A stretch of DNA of 64,000 nt, taken from positions 1-64,000 of the forward strand of contig JANQHF010000010.1 in assembly GCA_028282725.1 (NCBI GenBank). Reading direction: 5' to 3'. A program made the position numbers and the translations under genes. The stretch's first letter is position 1; each line of letters starts with the position of its first letter. Source of the stretch: Saprospiraceae bacterium. Its GTDB lineage: Bacteria > Bacteroidota > Bacteroidia > Chitinophagales > Saprospiraceae. The notes beneath the pieces are model-generated. The model worked only from the letters and a program-made list of their open reading frames with translations. It searched no databases and had not been told where the DNA came from. This document shows positions 25,460 to 36,500 of this stretch, piece after piece.

Positions 25460-26632
25460 ATGTATCCCAACCTTTCGTATCTCCTACATGATTTAATTGG
25501 TACATCAAGAGATAATGCCTTTTCTGTCATTCAGATGTTCGGGCTGCTCCTGGGGCTCGCTTTTTTTACGGCAGCATATGTACTGTACCAGGAATTAAAG
25601 CGAAAGGAAAAAGAAGGTCTTCTAAAATCCGTAGAGAAAGTCGTTTATCAGGGGAAGGGGCCCAACTGGACAGAGGTTGTGATGAATGGGATATTTGGTT
25701 TTATCCTTGGATTAAAGCTTCCATCTATCTTCCTGGACTTTGACACGTTCAAAGAGGACGCTGCGGGGTTTATTTTTTCTACTGATGGCAATTATGCAAT
25801 TGGCACTCTAGGTTTGATTCTTTTCGGAGGGTATACTTTCTGGCAAGGTCATAAGACCAAATTGCCAAGCCCTAAAAAGGTGAAACAAACCATATCGGTT
25901 CATCACCGAATCGGAGACCTGACCGTGATAGCAGCGATTTTCGGCTTATTGGGAGCTCGTTTGTTCTCCATCTTTGAAAACCTGGATGCTTTTTTAAATG
26001 ATCCGATTGGTCAACTCTTTTCCGGTAGTGGCCTTACGATCTATGGCGGTTTGATTCTCGCTTTTATAGCTAATTACATCTATGTCAAAAGACATCATAT
26101 CCCACCCATTCATGTGATGGACGCCATTGCTCCGGCTTTGATCTTATCGTATGCGGTAGGAAGGATGGGTTGTCAACTTTCTGGTGATGGAGACTGGGGA
26201 ATTGTCAATGAGATGGTCAAACCGGGATGGTTCATTTTCCCCGATTGGATGTGGGCATATGATTTTCCTCATAATGTCTTGAATGAAGGAGTTCCGATCG
26301 AAGGATGTACGGATAAATACTGCAGTAAATTGAGCAAGCCTGTCTTTCCTACCTCGGTTTACGAGGTCATCGCCGGAGTATTCATATTTTTCATCCTCTG
26401 GGTTTTAAGAACCCGAATTCGGTTCACGGGCTTTATCTTCTTTTTATACGCTATTCTGATGAGTATCGAAAGATTCCTGATTGAATATATTCGTGTCAAT
26501 CCAAGATATGACGTTCTTGGTTTTCAACTCTCTCAGGCCCAGGTAATATCAATATTGATCTTTATTGGTGGAATTATCGGTTTGGTCTACTGGTATCGAC
26601 AACGAGATCGCCCGATCATTATGACTACATAG
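25460..26632 (+). CDS. lgt: Prolipoprotein diacylglyceryl transferase
   Basis: This integral membrane enzyme attaches diacylglycerol to the lipobox cysteine of prolipoproteins. At 390 aa it is longer than the usual 260-300. The extra length is an N-terminal region with its own membrane helix (about 22-40) and an insert after the signature with a Cys-x4-Cys pair (CTDKYC). The signature reads GRMGCQLSGDGDWG (about 233-246), where E. coli has GRIGNFINGELWG. The C-terminal RFLIEYIRVNPRYD element, with E-R-F and the arginine important for catalysis, is intact. Its 3' end overlaps metF by 8 bases, convergent. Confidence 0.92.
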   Translation: MYPNLSYLLHDLIGTSRDNAFSVIQMFGLLLGLAFFTAAYVLYQELKRKEKEGLLKSVEKVVYQGKGPNWTEVVMNGIFGFILGLKLPSIFLDFDTFKEDAAGFIFSTDGNYAIGTLGLILFGGYTFWQGHKTKLPSPKKVKQTISVHHRIGDLTVIAAIFGLLGARLFSIFENLDAFLNDPIGQLFSGSGLTIYGGLILAFIANYIYVKRHHIPPIHVMDAIAPALILSYAVGRMGCQLSGDGDWGIVNEMVKPGWFIFPDWMWAYDFPHNVLNEGVPIEGCTDKYCSKLSKPVFPTSVYEVIAGVFIFFILWVLRTRIRFTGFIFFLYAILMSIERFLIEYIRVNPRYDVLGFQLSQAQVISILIFIGGIIGLVYWYRQRDRPIIMTT

Positions 26633-27581
26633 TTGCTTCAATAATTTTCTTTGAAGTTTCCCAGTCTCCCATGAGATAAAAATGCAGACATGGAGCACCT
26701 CTTTCTTTCAGTTCTTTGCATTGCATAATGCCCCACTCAATTCCTATCTGTCTGACTGCTTCCGAATTCCTGGCTTTTGAAACTTCCTTAACAAGGTCTT
26801 CGGGAAGATTGATAAAAAATCTGCGTGGGATAGAATTCAGTTGATACTTTTTGGTCAATGGTTTGATTCCCGGAACAATAGGTACAGTGATACCCGCGTC
26901 CCTGCATTTCTCAATATAATCGAAATACTTACTGTTATCGAAAAACATCTGGGTCACGATGTAAGAAGCTCCTGCCTCAATTTTCTTTTTTGTAAAATGA
27001 AGGTCGAGTTCAAAGTTGGGTGATTCAAAGTGTTTTTCGGGATAACCGGCAATTCCGATACAAAAGTCAGTGGATGAACCATTCTCAATACTCTTGTCTA
27101 AATACTGACCATTGTTCATGTTGGTAATTTGTTCCACCAAATCCAAGGCATAAATGTGACCATCTTTTGTAGGAACGAATTTGTCCTCGAATCTCCTGGC
27201 ATCGCCCCTTAGTGCAAGGACATTGTTGATATTCAGAAAATTCAAATCAATTAAAGCGTTTTCCGTTTCCTCCCTGGTGAACCCTCCACATATCAGGTGG
27301 GGCACAGCGTCTACTCCATACCGATGCATAATGGCTGCACAGATTCCTACAGTGCCGGGTCTTTTCCTGATTGCTACTTTTTCATAGAAACCTGTATCCT
27401 GCCTGTTGTATACATATTCTTCCCGGTGATAGGTAACATCGATAAAGGGAGGCTTAAAATCCATGAGAGGATCCAACGTATTGAAAATAGTCTGCATACT
27501 TCCACCTTTGAGCGGGGGAAGAACCTCAAAGGAGACAAGTGTTTTTCCCTCTGTTTTCTCAAAGTATTCAGTGACCTTCAA
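26625..27581 (-). CDS. metF: 5,10-methylenetetrahydrofolate reductase
   Basis: This 318-aa flavoprotein makes 5-methyl-THF, the methyl donor for MetH (45297-48971). It starts with the barrel strand VSFEVLPPLKGGS, with the catalytic glutamate after Phe. It has a VTYHREEY block, NVLALRGDARR (FAD/folate site) and FCIGIAGYPEKHFESPN with the conserved aspartate-rich surroundings, and then ASYIVTQMFFD. Length is typical for the bacterial enzyme without a regulatory domain. No SAM riboswitch or S-box was noticed upstream. Convergent with lgt. Confidence 0.95.
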   Translation of the reverse strand: MKVTEYFEKTEGKTLVSFEVLPPLKGGSMQTIFNTLDPLMDFKPPFIDVTYHREEYVYNRQDTGFYEKVAIRKRPGTVGICAAIMHRYGVDAVPHLICGGFTREETENALIDLNFLNINNVLALRGDARRFEDKFVPTKDGHIYALDLVEQITNMNNGQYLDKSIENGSSTDFCIGIAGYPEKHFESPNFELDLHFTKKKIEAGASYIVTQMFFDNSKYFDYIEKCRDAGITVPIVPGIKPLTKKYQLNSIPRRFFINLPEDLVKEVSKARNSEAVRQIGIEWGIMQCKELKERGAPCLHFYLMGDWETSKKIIEATM

Positions 27582-27661
27582 ATGGTGTAGATTTTAAGGC
27601 TGCAAATCTAGTTATAATGACTACTAATGTCAAATATCATTCCGTTTGGACGTGAAACGGG

Positions 27662-28297
27662 TTATTTATTCTCACTCTTGAAATCGCCTCTTCTAATGGC
27701 ATCAATAAATTTCTTCCAGGAAAGCGGACTGAATATATTTTGAGGTCTGAATTGACCATAATGGTAGTATGCTCTTTGAATTTGCTGTAATTCGATTTTG
27801 GATACCTCGGCACCGTCTGCCGGTAATACTTGTCGCAACATGGCGAGTTTTTCCGGAGCCAGGTTTTCTCTTGCCAACTCTTCAACATTGTATTCATCAA
27901 CCTCCAGGGCAAGAAATTCGATCTCGAAAAAATCCCGATCGGGCCATGGATAAATCAAAGCTTCAGGAAGGAATAATGTGTCTTTACTCATGATTATATC
28001 CTGTGAGTACAAGTTTCCTTCAACATTTGCAGGGATCGTGAATTCCTCCAGATGATATCCAATTCTCGTGAACTGTACGGTCTCTGATTCACGGACCGGA
28101 AGCGAAAAAAATCCATCGATGTCAGAAACAGTTCCCCGTGCAGTTCCTTTTACAGCAATATTCGTATAAAGTAATTTGGTTCCTGATACATCTGTAATTC
28201 TTCCGGAAAATTGGATGACTTTCACACTGTCCTGGGCAACAAGTTGTCCTGTACAGCAGAATAGAAGTGTGATTATGCACGATCTCAGGAGATCCAT
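27662..28297 (-). CDS. Exported CarboxypepD_reg-like domain protein
   Basis: This 211-aa protein has a signal peptide (about 1-21, ending VAQ). The carboxypeptidase-regulatory beta-sandwich at about 27-105 has FSGRITDVSGTKLLYTNIAVKGT and GTVSDIDGFFSLPV, the domain found at the N-terminus of TonB-dependent SusC-like receptors. The C-terminal half, with the conserved pattern PEALIYPWPDRDFFEIEFLA, is not a recognised domain, and no TonB barrel is attached. It probably sits in the periplasm or at the outer membrane. A TAACTTTG box lies only 4 bases before the ATG. Confidence 0.82.
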   Translation of the reverse strand: MDLLRSCIITLLFCCTGQLVAQDSVKVIQFSGRITDVSGTKLLYTNIAVKGTARGTVSDIDGFFSLPVRESETVQFTRIGYHLEEFTIPANVEGNLYSQDIIMSKDTLFLPEALIYPWPDRDFFEIEFLALEVDEYNVEELARENLAPEKLAMLRQVLPADGAEVSKIELQQIQRAYYHYGQFRPQNIFSPLSWKKFIDAIRRGDFKSENK

Positions 28298-28301
28298 ATT
28301 C

Positions 28302-28309
28302 CAAAGTTA
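28302..28309 (-). promoter_or_regulatory. Putative -7 promoter element very close to the start codon
   Basis: The reverse strand reads TAACTTTG, an exact TAnnTTTG match, only 4 bases upstream of the ATG at 28297. A transcript started from it would have almost no leader. No matching TTG is found 19-21 bases further upstream. Confidence 0.3.
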
Positions 28310-28374
28310 TGAATTAAACGCTAGCCATTCGTTCTGAACCCCGGCAATGTGTCAATTAACAAGCATTTAACGCT

Positions 28375-30774
28375 CTATGCAATCGCCGTCTCCAAAACGT
28401 CTTGCATTTTGTCGACATAAACGAAGCTGATGTCCTTGATGAAATCTTCGGGAATTTGACTTACATTTTTTTCGTTCTCTGCACAAAGCATGATCGTTTT
28501 CATCCCGCTTCTTTTGGCCGCCAGGACCTTTTCTTTGATTCCACCAACCGGAAGAACTTGACCTCTCAGTGTAATTTCGCCAGTCATGGCCAGATAAGGC
28601 CTGACAGGTTTTTTCATAAAAGCGGAAGTCATGGCTGTCAGCATCGTTATCCCTGCGCTCGGCCCATCCTTGGGAATTGCTCCTTCGGGTACATGAACGT
28701 GGAGGTCATACTCTTCAAATAGTGTGTGATCAACTCCAATTTCCTCTGCATGGCTCTTCAGGTAGCTCAGGGCGGTAGTGGCAGATTCTTTCATGACTTC
28801 GCCAAGATTTCCTGTCAAGGTCAGTTTTCCCTTACCCTTACTGAGACTCGCCTCTATATAAAGAACATCCCCTCCAACTTGAGTCCAAGCCAATCCGACC
28901 GCAACACCGGGCGTCTTCAGCTTTAAATATTTGTCTTTGCTAAACTTTGAGGGACCAAGAATCTCTGTCAAATCCTCCTTTTTGACATTCACTTTTGACA
29001 CTTCATCCATGGCTATTTGCTTAGCCGCATGTCTCATGACTCCTGCTATTCTCCTGTTCAATGACCGAACTCCTGACTCTCTTGTATAGTCCTGAATGAT
29101 CTTTTCGACTACGGATTTGGTCAAAGAAATCTGTGGCGATTTTAATCCGTGCTCTGTTCGTTGCTGGGGAATGAGGTGTTTTAATGCGATCCTTACTTTT
29201 TCTTCTGTAGAATATCCACTGATTTGTATGATTTCCATCCTGTCCAACAAGGCGGGTTGTACCGTACTCAATGAGTTGGCAGTAGCGATAAACATGACTT
29301 TTGAAAGATCGTATTCCAGCTCCAGGTAATTATCGTAAAATGTCTCATTTTGTTCCGGGTCCAACACTTCCAGCAAGGCAGAAGAGGGATCACCTCTGAA
29401 ATCCTTTCCTATCTTGTCTATTTCATCAAGAATAAATACCGGATTGGATGAGCCCGCTTTTTTCAAGGATTTAATGATCCGTCCTGGCATTGCTCCGATA
29501 TATGTCTTCCTGTGTCCCCGGATTTCACTTTCATCGTGCAATCCGCCAAGAGACATACGGACAAAATTTCGTTTCAAAGCCCTGGCAACTGATTTGCCCA
29601 GAGAAGTCTTTCCTACTCCAGGTGGACCAACGAGACAGACGATAGGTGCTTTCATGTCTCCCTTGAGTTTTAGAACAGCCAGGTGTTCTATAATGCGCTC
29701 TTTAACTTCTTCGAGACCATAGTGATCTTTGTCTAATACCTTTCGGACACGTCTTAAATCGAAATTGTCCTTGGTAAACGTATGCCACGGCAAGTCGAGC
29801 AACATCTCCAGATAATTCAGGGTAACAGAATATTCTGCTACCTGTGGATTCATTCTTTTTACCTTATTCAATTCCTTGAAGAATTGTTCTTTTGTGGCAT
29901 TCGGCCATTTCTTGGATTGTGCTCGTTGAGCCAATTCATTGACTTCTGCCTGTTGGGGGCTTTCCCCTAATTCTTCCTGTATAGTTTTCAACTGTTGGTT
30001 AAGGAAATAATCCCTCTGTTGCTTTTCGATATCGGAACGCACCTTATTTTCGATCTTAGACCGAAGTTCAACCAGTTGAAGTTGAGCATCCAGATGTTTC
30101 AAAACGCGTTTCCCCCTTTCTGACAAGACCGTCATTTCCAACATTTCTTGTTTCTCGGCTACATTGAGATTCAGATTGGATGCAATGAAGTTGATCAGAA
30201 AGGAAGGGTTGTTCATATTCGCAAGCATGGCTGCGGCCTCAGAAGGGATCTGCGGAGATAGCTCTATGATCTTTGCCGATTTATCCCTGATAGAAGAGAT
30301 GATGGCATCAAATTCAAGGGAGTTGGGATCCTTTTGATCCTCAATCATTTCCAAAATTCCTCTCAGAAATGGATCGTATTGCTCAATGGAGTTTAAGGAG
30401 CATCTGATCTTTCCATGCAGAATGGCCGTGGTGCTGCCATCTGGCATTTTGATCATCTTTATAATCTTTGCAACTGTGCCAATGCTAAACAGGTCGTTTT
30501 GTGTGGGGTTCTCATTATCGAGATCTCGCTGAGATAATACAGCGATAAGCCGACTGTCATTGTAAGCTTCTCTTACAGCTTTTATTGACTTATCTCTTCC
30601 GATGGTAATCGGTAAAACAACTCCAGGATAGAGCACCGTATTCTTAAGAGCTAAGATCGGCAACACATCAGGATAGGTCACATCGCCTTCCTCAGCATCA
30701 TCATTCAGCGTAATGATCGGTGGAAAATCAGCATCATCAGTGAGATTTTCCAATAATAAAAGTTCTTTTAACAT
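28375..30774 (-). CDS. lon: ATP-dependent serine protease Lon
   Basis: This 799-aa cytoplasmic AAA+ protease degrades misfolded and regulatory proteins. It has an N-terminal substrate domain (about 38-230, starting LPILALKNTVLYPGVVLPI) and a central helical part with IEKQQRDYFLNQQLKTIQEELG. The AAA+ module has Walker A GPPGVGKTSLGKS and Walker B FILDEIDKIG. The protease domain has the catalytic serine in PKDGPSAGITML and the lysine in GGIKEKVLAAKRSG. All catalytic elements are intact. It is downstream of thrA with a 122-base gap and no clear consensus promoter. Confidence 0.97.
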   Translation of the reverse strand: MLKELLLLENLTDDADFPPIITLNDDAEEGDVTYPDVLPILALKNTVLYPGVVLPITIGRDKSIKAVREAYNDSRLIAVLSQRDLDNENPTQNDLFSIGTVAKIIKMIKMPDGSTTAILHGKIRCSLNSIEQYDPFLRGILEMIEDQKDPNSLEFDAIISSIRDKSAKIIELSPQIPSEAAAMLANMNNPSFLINFIASNLNLNVAEKQEMLEMTVLSERGKRVLKHLDAQLQLVELRSKIENKVRSDIEKQQRDYFLNQQLKTIQEELGESPQQAEVNELAQRAQSKKWPNATKEQFFKELNKVKRMNPQVAEYSVTLNYLEMLLDLPWHTFTKDNFDLRRVRKVLDKDHYGLEEVKERIIEHLAVLKLKGDMKAPIVCLVGPPGVGKTSLGKSVARALKRNFVRMSLGGLHDESEIRGHRKTYIGAMPGRIIKSLKKAGSSNPVFILDEIDKIGKDFRGDPSSALLEVLDPEQNETFYDNYLELEYDLSKVMFIATANSLSTVQPALLDRMEIIQISGYSTEEKVRIALKHLIPQQRTEHGLKSPQISLTKSVVEKIIQDYTRESGVRSLNRRIAGVMRHAAKQIAMDEVSKVNVKKEDLTEILGPSKFSKDKYLKLKTPGVAVGLAWTQVGGDVLYIEASLSKGKGKLTLTGNLGEVMKESATTALSYLKSHAEEIGVDHTLFEEYDLHVHVPEGAIPKDGPSAGITMLTAMTSAFMKKPVRPYLAMTGEITLRGQVLPVGGIKEKVLAAKRSGMKTIMLCAENEKNVSQIPEDFIKDISFVYVDKMQDVLETAIA

Positions 30775-30896
30775 TAACAGTAATTTACATCCTTCCTATG
30801 TCAATATTTGTTCCATCGCAGATATCGAATATAAGACTGCATCTATGTCATGGTTTTTCGCAGTAGCGGTACTTATTTGCGTCACATTGTCAGTTA

Positions 30897-33353
30897 TTAA
30901 ACAGATGTGTTTCCCAATTGGATGATCTCGGCAAACACCCCCGCTGCCGTAACATTGGCGCCAGCACCCGGTCCCTGTACGACTAAGGGACGTTCCTTAT
31001 ATCGGGTGGTATGAATGACGATCATGTTATCGGTACTGGCCAGGTTGTAAAATGGGCTTGATTCTTTGACCATTTCAAGATTTATCGAAGCATTTCCCTC
31101 ATTTAGAGAAGCTACATATCTCAATTTGGCTCCTTTTTTATGCGCTTTTTCGATCAATTCCCTGAATCGCTCATCATGGTTGTCCAACTCTACAAAGAAC
31201 TCATCAATGCTTTCAGCACTCATGCAGGATTCCGGAAGTAAAGGTTCGACGATGACATCTTCCTGCTCCAACTCGTGGCCTGCCACCCTGCTCAGAATGA
31301 TCAACTTTCTTTTGATATCCTGCCCCGATAGATCCTCCCGTGGGTCAGGTTCGGTATATCCCCGTTCTCTTGCTTCAATAATTAACTCCTTGAAGCTCTT
31401 ACCAGGATCGTAATTATTAAAGATATAAGACAGTGATCCCGAAATCACCGCTTTAATGGATTCCACCTTATCTCCACTTTTCACAAGGCCCTCAAGTGTA
31501 GATAATACAGGCAGGCCAGCGCCGACATTGGTTTCGTAAAGAAAATGCACATTGTGCTGCAAAGCCAATCTGTGCAATTTCCGGTAATTCTCATAAGAAT
31601 CTGAAGCAGCTACTTTATTTGCCGTGGATATCGAGATGTTGCCGGACAGTATATTGGGATAATAGTCCTTGATACCATGATCGGCGGTGCAGTCTATGCA
31701 TATTGAATTAGGAAGATTATGATCTTTCATTTCGTTGACGAACCTGGAAAGATCGGACTCAACTCCCTTCTGAGATAAGGATGTTTTCCAATTTGCCAAA
31801 TCTATTCCGTTTGGGTCAAACAACATTTTACGTGAGTTGGCAAGCCCTATGATCCGGATATCGAGTTTTTTACTTTCCATCAAAGCCTCGTGCTGATTCC
31901 TGATTTGTTGCAACAATGTCCCCCCGATGAGTCCGACACCAATAAGATATACATTAAGCTTTTTGAAATCCGAAAGAAAAAAAGCATCATGTACGAGATT
32001 CAGTGCTTTATGTTCATCTTTTCGCTTAATGGCAAAGGTGATGTTCAACTCTGACGAACCTTGTGCTATGGCCACAACATTTATTCCGTTATTTCCGAGG
32101 GCTTTAAATAAACTTCCGGACACTCCGGGCACACTCTTCATTTTTTCACCAATCACCGCTATTAAGGACAAGTCTTTCTCAGGACGGATTGGTCTCAATA
32201 TTCCTGCCTCAATCTCTTTGGAGAATTCTTCTTCTAACACCTCAATTGCGAAAATGGCGTCTTCTTCCTTGACAGCGATACATATCGAATGCTCAGAAGA
32301 AGCTTGTGTAATCATGATAACGTTGATTTTGTTCCCACCCAAAACTGTGAAAAGACGGGCAGCAGTTCCCGGAATACCAAAAAGGCCACTTCCCTCCAGG
32401 GTGATCAGAACGATCTCCGTGATCGATGTGACACCTGTGATTTTCTTTTTATCCTGTACACTACTCTGTTCTGTAATCCTGGTTCCGCCAAATGATGGGT
32501 TGAGCGTGTTCTTTATGTAGATGGGAATGGACTCATTCAATGCCGGCTGTATGGTTGGTGGATAAATCACCTTTGCTCCGAAATGAGATAATTCCATCGC
32601 CTCATCATAACTTAACTCCGGAATAGTATAGGCATTTTTTACAATTTTAGGATTGGATGTGAGTACACCATCCACATCTGTCCAGATTTCCAACGAATCT
32701 GCCTTCTGAGCCCCGGCTATTAGTGCCGCCGAATAATCTGATCCCCCCCGTCCCAGTGTGGTCGTCAGTCCGCCCACATCAGAGGAGATAAACCCGGTCA
32801 CAACGATCATCCGGTCGGACTTTGTCGAATAGTATTCCCGGATCAGAGGATAGGTAATCTCGAAGTTGACCTTGGCTTTTCCAAATTCTTTGTTTGTCTT
32901 GATAATCTCACGGGCATCGAGATATAGTGCTGGCAGACCTAGGTGCTTGAAATATTCAGTGATTAAAAAAGCCGAATTTCTTTCACCGAAACTCAGTATA
33001 TAATCCATCGTCCTTGGGGAAGCTTCCCGCACTAAAAAAACACCCCTCAACAAATTCAGCAATACATCAAAATTCCTGGTGATCTCATTTTCGGCCAACT
33101 CATTCTGACCCAGGAGTTCCTGAGAAATTTCCAGGTGTCTTTCTTTAATGCCAAGGCATAGATCGGAATAGTTAGACTTGCCCCTGGCGGCTGTCTCGGC
33201 ACAATTGATCAATTGGTCCGTAATCCCTCCCAAAGCAGAAAAGACCAGGGTCAGGTTTTCTCCGCTCCGGATTCTCGGAGTAATTATCTCACCTATCGAT
33301 TTGATACGTTCAGAAGTAGCTACGGAGCTACCTCCAAATTTTAATACTTTCAT
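30897..33353 (-). CDS. thrA: Bifunctional aspartate kinase/homoserine dehydrogenase
   Basis: This 818-aa fusion catalyses the first and third steps from aspartate to threonine and methionine. The kinase domain starts VLKFGGSSVATSERI and includes TLGRGGSDYSAALIAG and the WTDVDGV block. Two ACT regulatory repeats follow (about 315-460, GVTSITEIVLITLEG and IAVIGEKMKSVPGVSG). The dehydrogenase domain starts with the Rossmann segment VYLIGVGLIGGTLL and contains DCTADHGIKDYY. Threonine feedback through the ACT domains is expected. No attenuator or T-box was seen. The other thr genes are not adjacent. Confidence 0.96.
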   Translation of the reverse strand: MKVLKFGGSSVATSERIKSIGEIITPRIRSGENLTLVFSALGGITDQLINCAETAARGKSNYSDLCLGIKERHLEISQELLGQNELAENEITRNFDVLLNLLRGVFLVREASPRTMDYILSFGERNSAFLITEYFKHLGLPALYLDAREIIKTNKEFGKAKVNFEITYPLIREYYSTKSDRMIVVTGFISSDVGGLTTTLGRGGSDYSAALIAGAQKADSLEIWTDVDGVLTSNPKIVKNAYTIPELSYDEAMELSHFGAKVIYPPTIQPALNESIPIYIKNTLNPSFGGTRITEQSSVQDKKKITGVTSITEIVLITLEGSGLFGIPGTAARLFTVLGGNKINVIMITQASSEHSICIAVKEEDAIFAIEVLEEEFSKEIEAGILRPIRPEKDLSLIAVIGEKMKSVPGVSGSLFKALGNNGINVVAIAQGSSELNITFAIKRKDEHKALNLVHDAFFLSDFKKLNVYLIGVGLIGGTLLQQIRNQHEALMESKKLDIRIIGLANSRKMLFDPNGIDLANWKTSLSQKGVESDLSRFVNEMKDHNLPNSICIDCTADHGIKDYYPNILSGNISISTANKVAASDSYENYRKLHRLALQHNVHFLYETNVGAGLPVLSTLEGLVKSGDKVESIKAVISGSLSYIFNNYDPGKSFKELIIEARERGYTEPDPREDLSGQDIKRKLIILSRVAGHELEQEDVIVEPLLPESCMSAESIDEFFVELDNHDERFRELIEKAHKKGAKLRYVASLNEGNASINLEMVKESSPFYNLASTDNMIVIHTTRYKERPLVVQGPGAGANVTAAGVFAEIIQLGNTSV

Positions 33354-33397
33354 CGAAATTTAAGTTATTGAATTGATGACGACCAATTGATCCGATG

Positions 33398-33405
33398 CAA
33401 ATGTA
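33398..33405 (-). promoter_or_regulatory. Putative -7 promoter element for thrA
   Basis: The reverse strand reads TACATTTG, matching TAnnTTTG, 44 bases upstream of the thrA ATG. The expected -33 position has only a T-run (TTTTATG) and no perfect TTG. Confidence 0.4.
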
Positions 33406-33504
33406 CATACAGGGTACATAAAATGGCATGGGAGCATTGACAATATGTCTTCTAATTGAATTTTAAATGTTTATTGCCATACTATCATTCCCTCTTGTAT
33501 GGTT

Positions 33505-33512
33505 TACCTTTG
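33505..33512 (+). promoter_or_regulatory. Putative -7 promoter element for secA
   Basis: TACCTTTG fits TAnnTTTG and lies 77 bases before the secA ATG at 33590, in the gap divergent to thrA. No convincing TTG occurs 19-21 bases upstream. Confidence 0.35.
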
Positions 33513-33589
33513 GTCTGCCAAATGACAGCATGGCAGGAATTGTGCTTTGGAACGGTTATCGTAGAATTGAATTCCAGAAATAATTTAAG

Positions 33590-36500
33590 ATGTTCGACGT
33601 ATTCAAAAAGGTATTTGGGACTAAATATGAAAGGGATGTCAAATCCTATACGCCCATAGTTGACGAAATCAACAAGTATGCTTCATCCTACAGCGGATTG
33701 AGTCATGACCAACTTAGAAATAAAACGATTGAGTTCAGAGAACGAATTGCTGAACATCTGAGGGGCATTGATGAAGATATCCGAGAGCTTCAAGCGGAAA
33801 TAGATACAGAAGAGAATATCCTTGAAAAGGAAGAAAAATATAACGACCTGGACAAATTGTCCAAAGAAAGAGATGAACACTTGGAGGATATTCTTCGAGA
33901 GATCCTTCCCGAGGCATTTGCCGTAGTCAAGGAAACTGCGCGTCGCTTTTGCAATAATCAAGAGTTGGTTGTCACCGCCACTGATCACGACCGAGAAATG
34001 GCTTCCAGGAAAGAGCACGTTACCATCAATGGAGACAAAGCAATATGGAATCAATCCTGGACAGCTGCCGGAGGCGACATCACATGGAACATGGTACATT
34101 ACGATGTGCAGCTCATTGGTGGAATGGTATTGCACGATGGTAAAATTGCAGAAATGCAGACAGGTGAAGGAAAAACGCTCGTCGCCACTTTGCCCGCCTA
34201 TTTGAATGGTCTGTCAGGACAAGGCGTTCATGTTATTACGGTTAATGATTATCTGGCTAAAAGGGATAGTGAATGGATCGGTCCTATTTTCGAATTTCTT
34301 TTTCTGACAGTGGACTGTATTGATAAATATCGCCCACATTCAGAAGGAAGGTCGCGTGCGTACCAATGTGATATTACTTACGGAACAAATAATGAATTTG
34401 GATTTGATTATCTGAGGGACAATATGGTTCGGTCTTCTGAGGAAATGGTGCAAGGGAAGCATCATTTTGCCATGATAGACGAAGTTGATTCAGTACTTAT
34501 TGATGATGCACGTACACCTCTGATCATTTCCGGACCGGTACCAAAGGGAAGTGAAGAACAGGAATACCAGGAGCTAAAGCCCAAGGTGGAGCGGTTGATT
34601 GCCGCACAAAGAAAACTCGCCACTAACTATCTGGCTGAAGCAAAGAAAACATTTGCCAACGGTAACAGAGGGCATGAAGAAGGAGAGGCGGGCCTTCATT
34701 TATTAAGAGCGTACAGATCATTGCCCAAATATCGTCCGCTTATCAAGTTTCTGAGCCAGGAAGGGGTCAAGGTGACACTTCAGAAGGCCGAAAACTTCTA
34801 TATGCAAGAGCAATCCAAAAGAATGCATCTTGTAGACGAGCCGCTGTTATTCACAATCGATGAGAAGAATCGGAATGTGGAATTAACAGATCACGGTGCG
34901 GAGTATCTGGCAAAAGGAGAGGATGATGTCAATTTCTTCATTATGCCGGATATTACAATGGAAATGCAGCGGTTGGATGAAGAGGAAAAGGAAACCGGAA
35001 CGGATCAAAATGAAAACAGGCAAAGTCTCGTTGAAGATTACTCCGTCAAATCAAGGAGATTGCATGCCGTAAGTCAATTGCTCAAGGCATACACTCTTTT
35101 TGAAAAAGATGAAGAGTACGTCGTGATTGAAGGAAATGTGAAAATCGTCGATGAACAGACGGGACGTATGATGGAAGGGAGAAGGTATTCTGATGGATTA
35201 CACCAGGCCTTAGAAGCCAAGGAGAGCGTGAAGGTTGGGGACATAACCCAGACTTATGCCACGGTGACACTGCAAAATTATTTCCGTATGTACCACAAAT
35301 TGGCAGGGATGACCGGAACGGCAGAAACCGAGGCCAAGGAATTATGGGACATCTATAAGCTGGATGTTGTGGTAATTCCAACCAACAAACCAATCATCAG
35401 GGATGACCGGGAGGATCTCGTCTATAAGACCGCACGAGAAAAATACAATGCAGTAATTGAAGAAATAGAAAAACTCAAGGAGGATGGTCGTCCCATGCTG
35501 GTAGGTACAACATCTGTTGATATCTCTGAAAAGCTCAGCAGGATGTTAGACCTCAGGGGAATAAAACACAATGTTTTAAATGCCAAACAGCATCAAAGAG
35601 AAGCACAAATAGTGACAGAAGCCGGTCGGGCAGGAAACGTAACGATCGCTACCAATATGGCGGGTCGGGGAACCGATATCAAGATCAGCGATGAGGTTAA
35701 GAATGCCGGGGGGCTTGCCATAATAGCAACGGAAAGACATGACTCCAGGAGAGTCGACCGCCAACTGAGAGGTCGTGCGGGAAGACAAGGTGATCCGGGA
35801 TCATCTCAATTCTATGTTTCTCTTGAGGACAACCTCATGCGATTGTTCAATTCGGAAAGGCTGGCCAAGGTCATGGATCGCATGGGTCACAAAGAAGGTG
35901 AAGTTTTGCAACATGGCATGGTAACCAAGTCTATAGAGCGCGCCCAAAAGAAAGTAGAAGAAAACAACTTCGGAATACGAAAGCGTCTGCTGGAGTATGA
36001 TGATGTGATGAATATCCAGAGAGAGGCTATCTACAAAAAAAGAGCGAACGCTCTTTCCGGAGATCGTCTTTCTGTAGACCTGTTTAATTTGTTTTCAGCA
36101 CTGTGTGAGAATATCGTCGTCGATTACAAGACTATGGGCAATTACGATTCATTCCGAAATGAATGTATTCGGGTATTGGGCTATGATCCTGAAATCGACA
36201 ATGCTTCTTTCAACGAGGCACCGCCGGAGGATTTGATCGAAGAACTTCAGAGTCAAACCATGGATTTCTATCAGATGAAATTCGATAGGATTACAGAAAT
36301 CCTGATGCCGGTAATAAAGAGGGTTCATGAAAGTGAAGGACATAGATACAAAAGAATAGCCATTCCGTTTATAGATGCTTCACGACGAAGTCTGCCCATC
36401 TCAGCCGACCTGCAGGAAGCGATAGACAGCAGGGGGAAGTCGGTAATCAGGGACATCGAAAAAGCAGTCAGTCTTTCCATAATCGATGAGAATTGGAAAG

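Noticed and set aside
31927..32520. 197-aa forward ORF inside thrA
   Set aside because: It is antisense to the conserved ACT and dehydrogenase regions of thrA, with no recognisable motif; a shadow frame.
33456..33659. 67-aa forward ORF upstream of secA
   Set aside because: It overlaps the secA start in another frame and the putative promoter, with no sign of a conserved protein.
33683..34135. 150-aa reverse ORF inside the secA 5' region
   Set aside because: It is antisense to an essential conserved gene with intact frame; no supporting motif.
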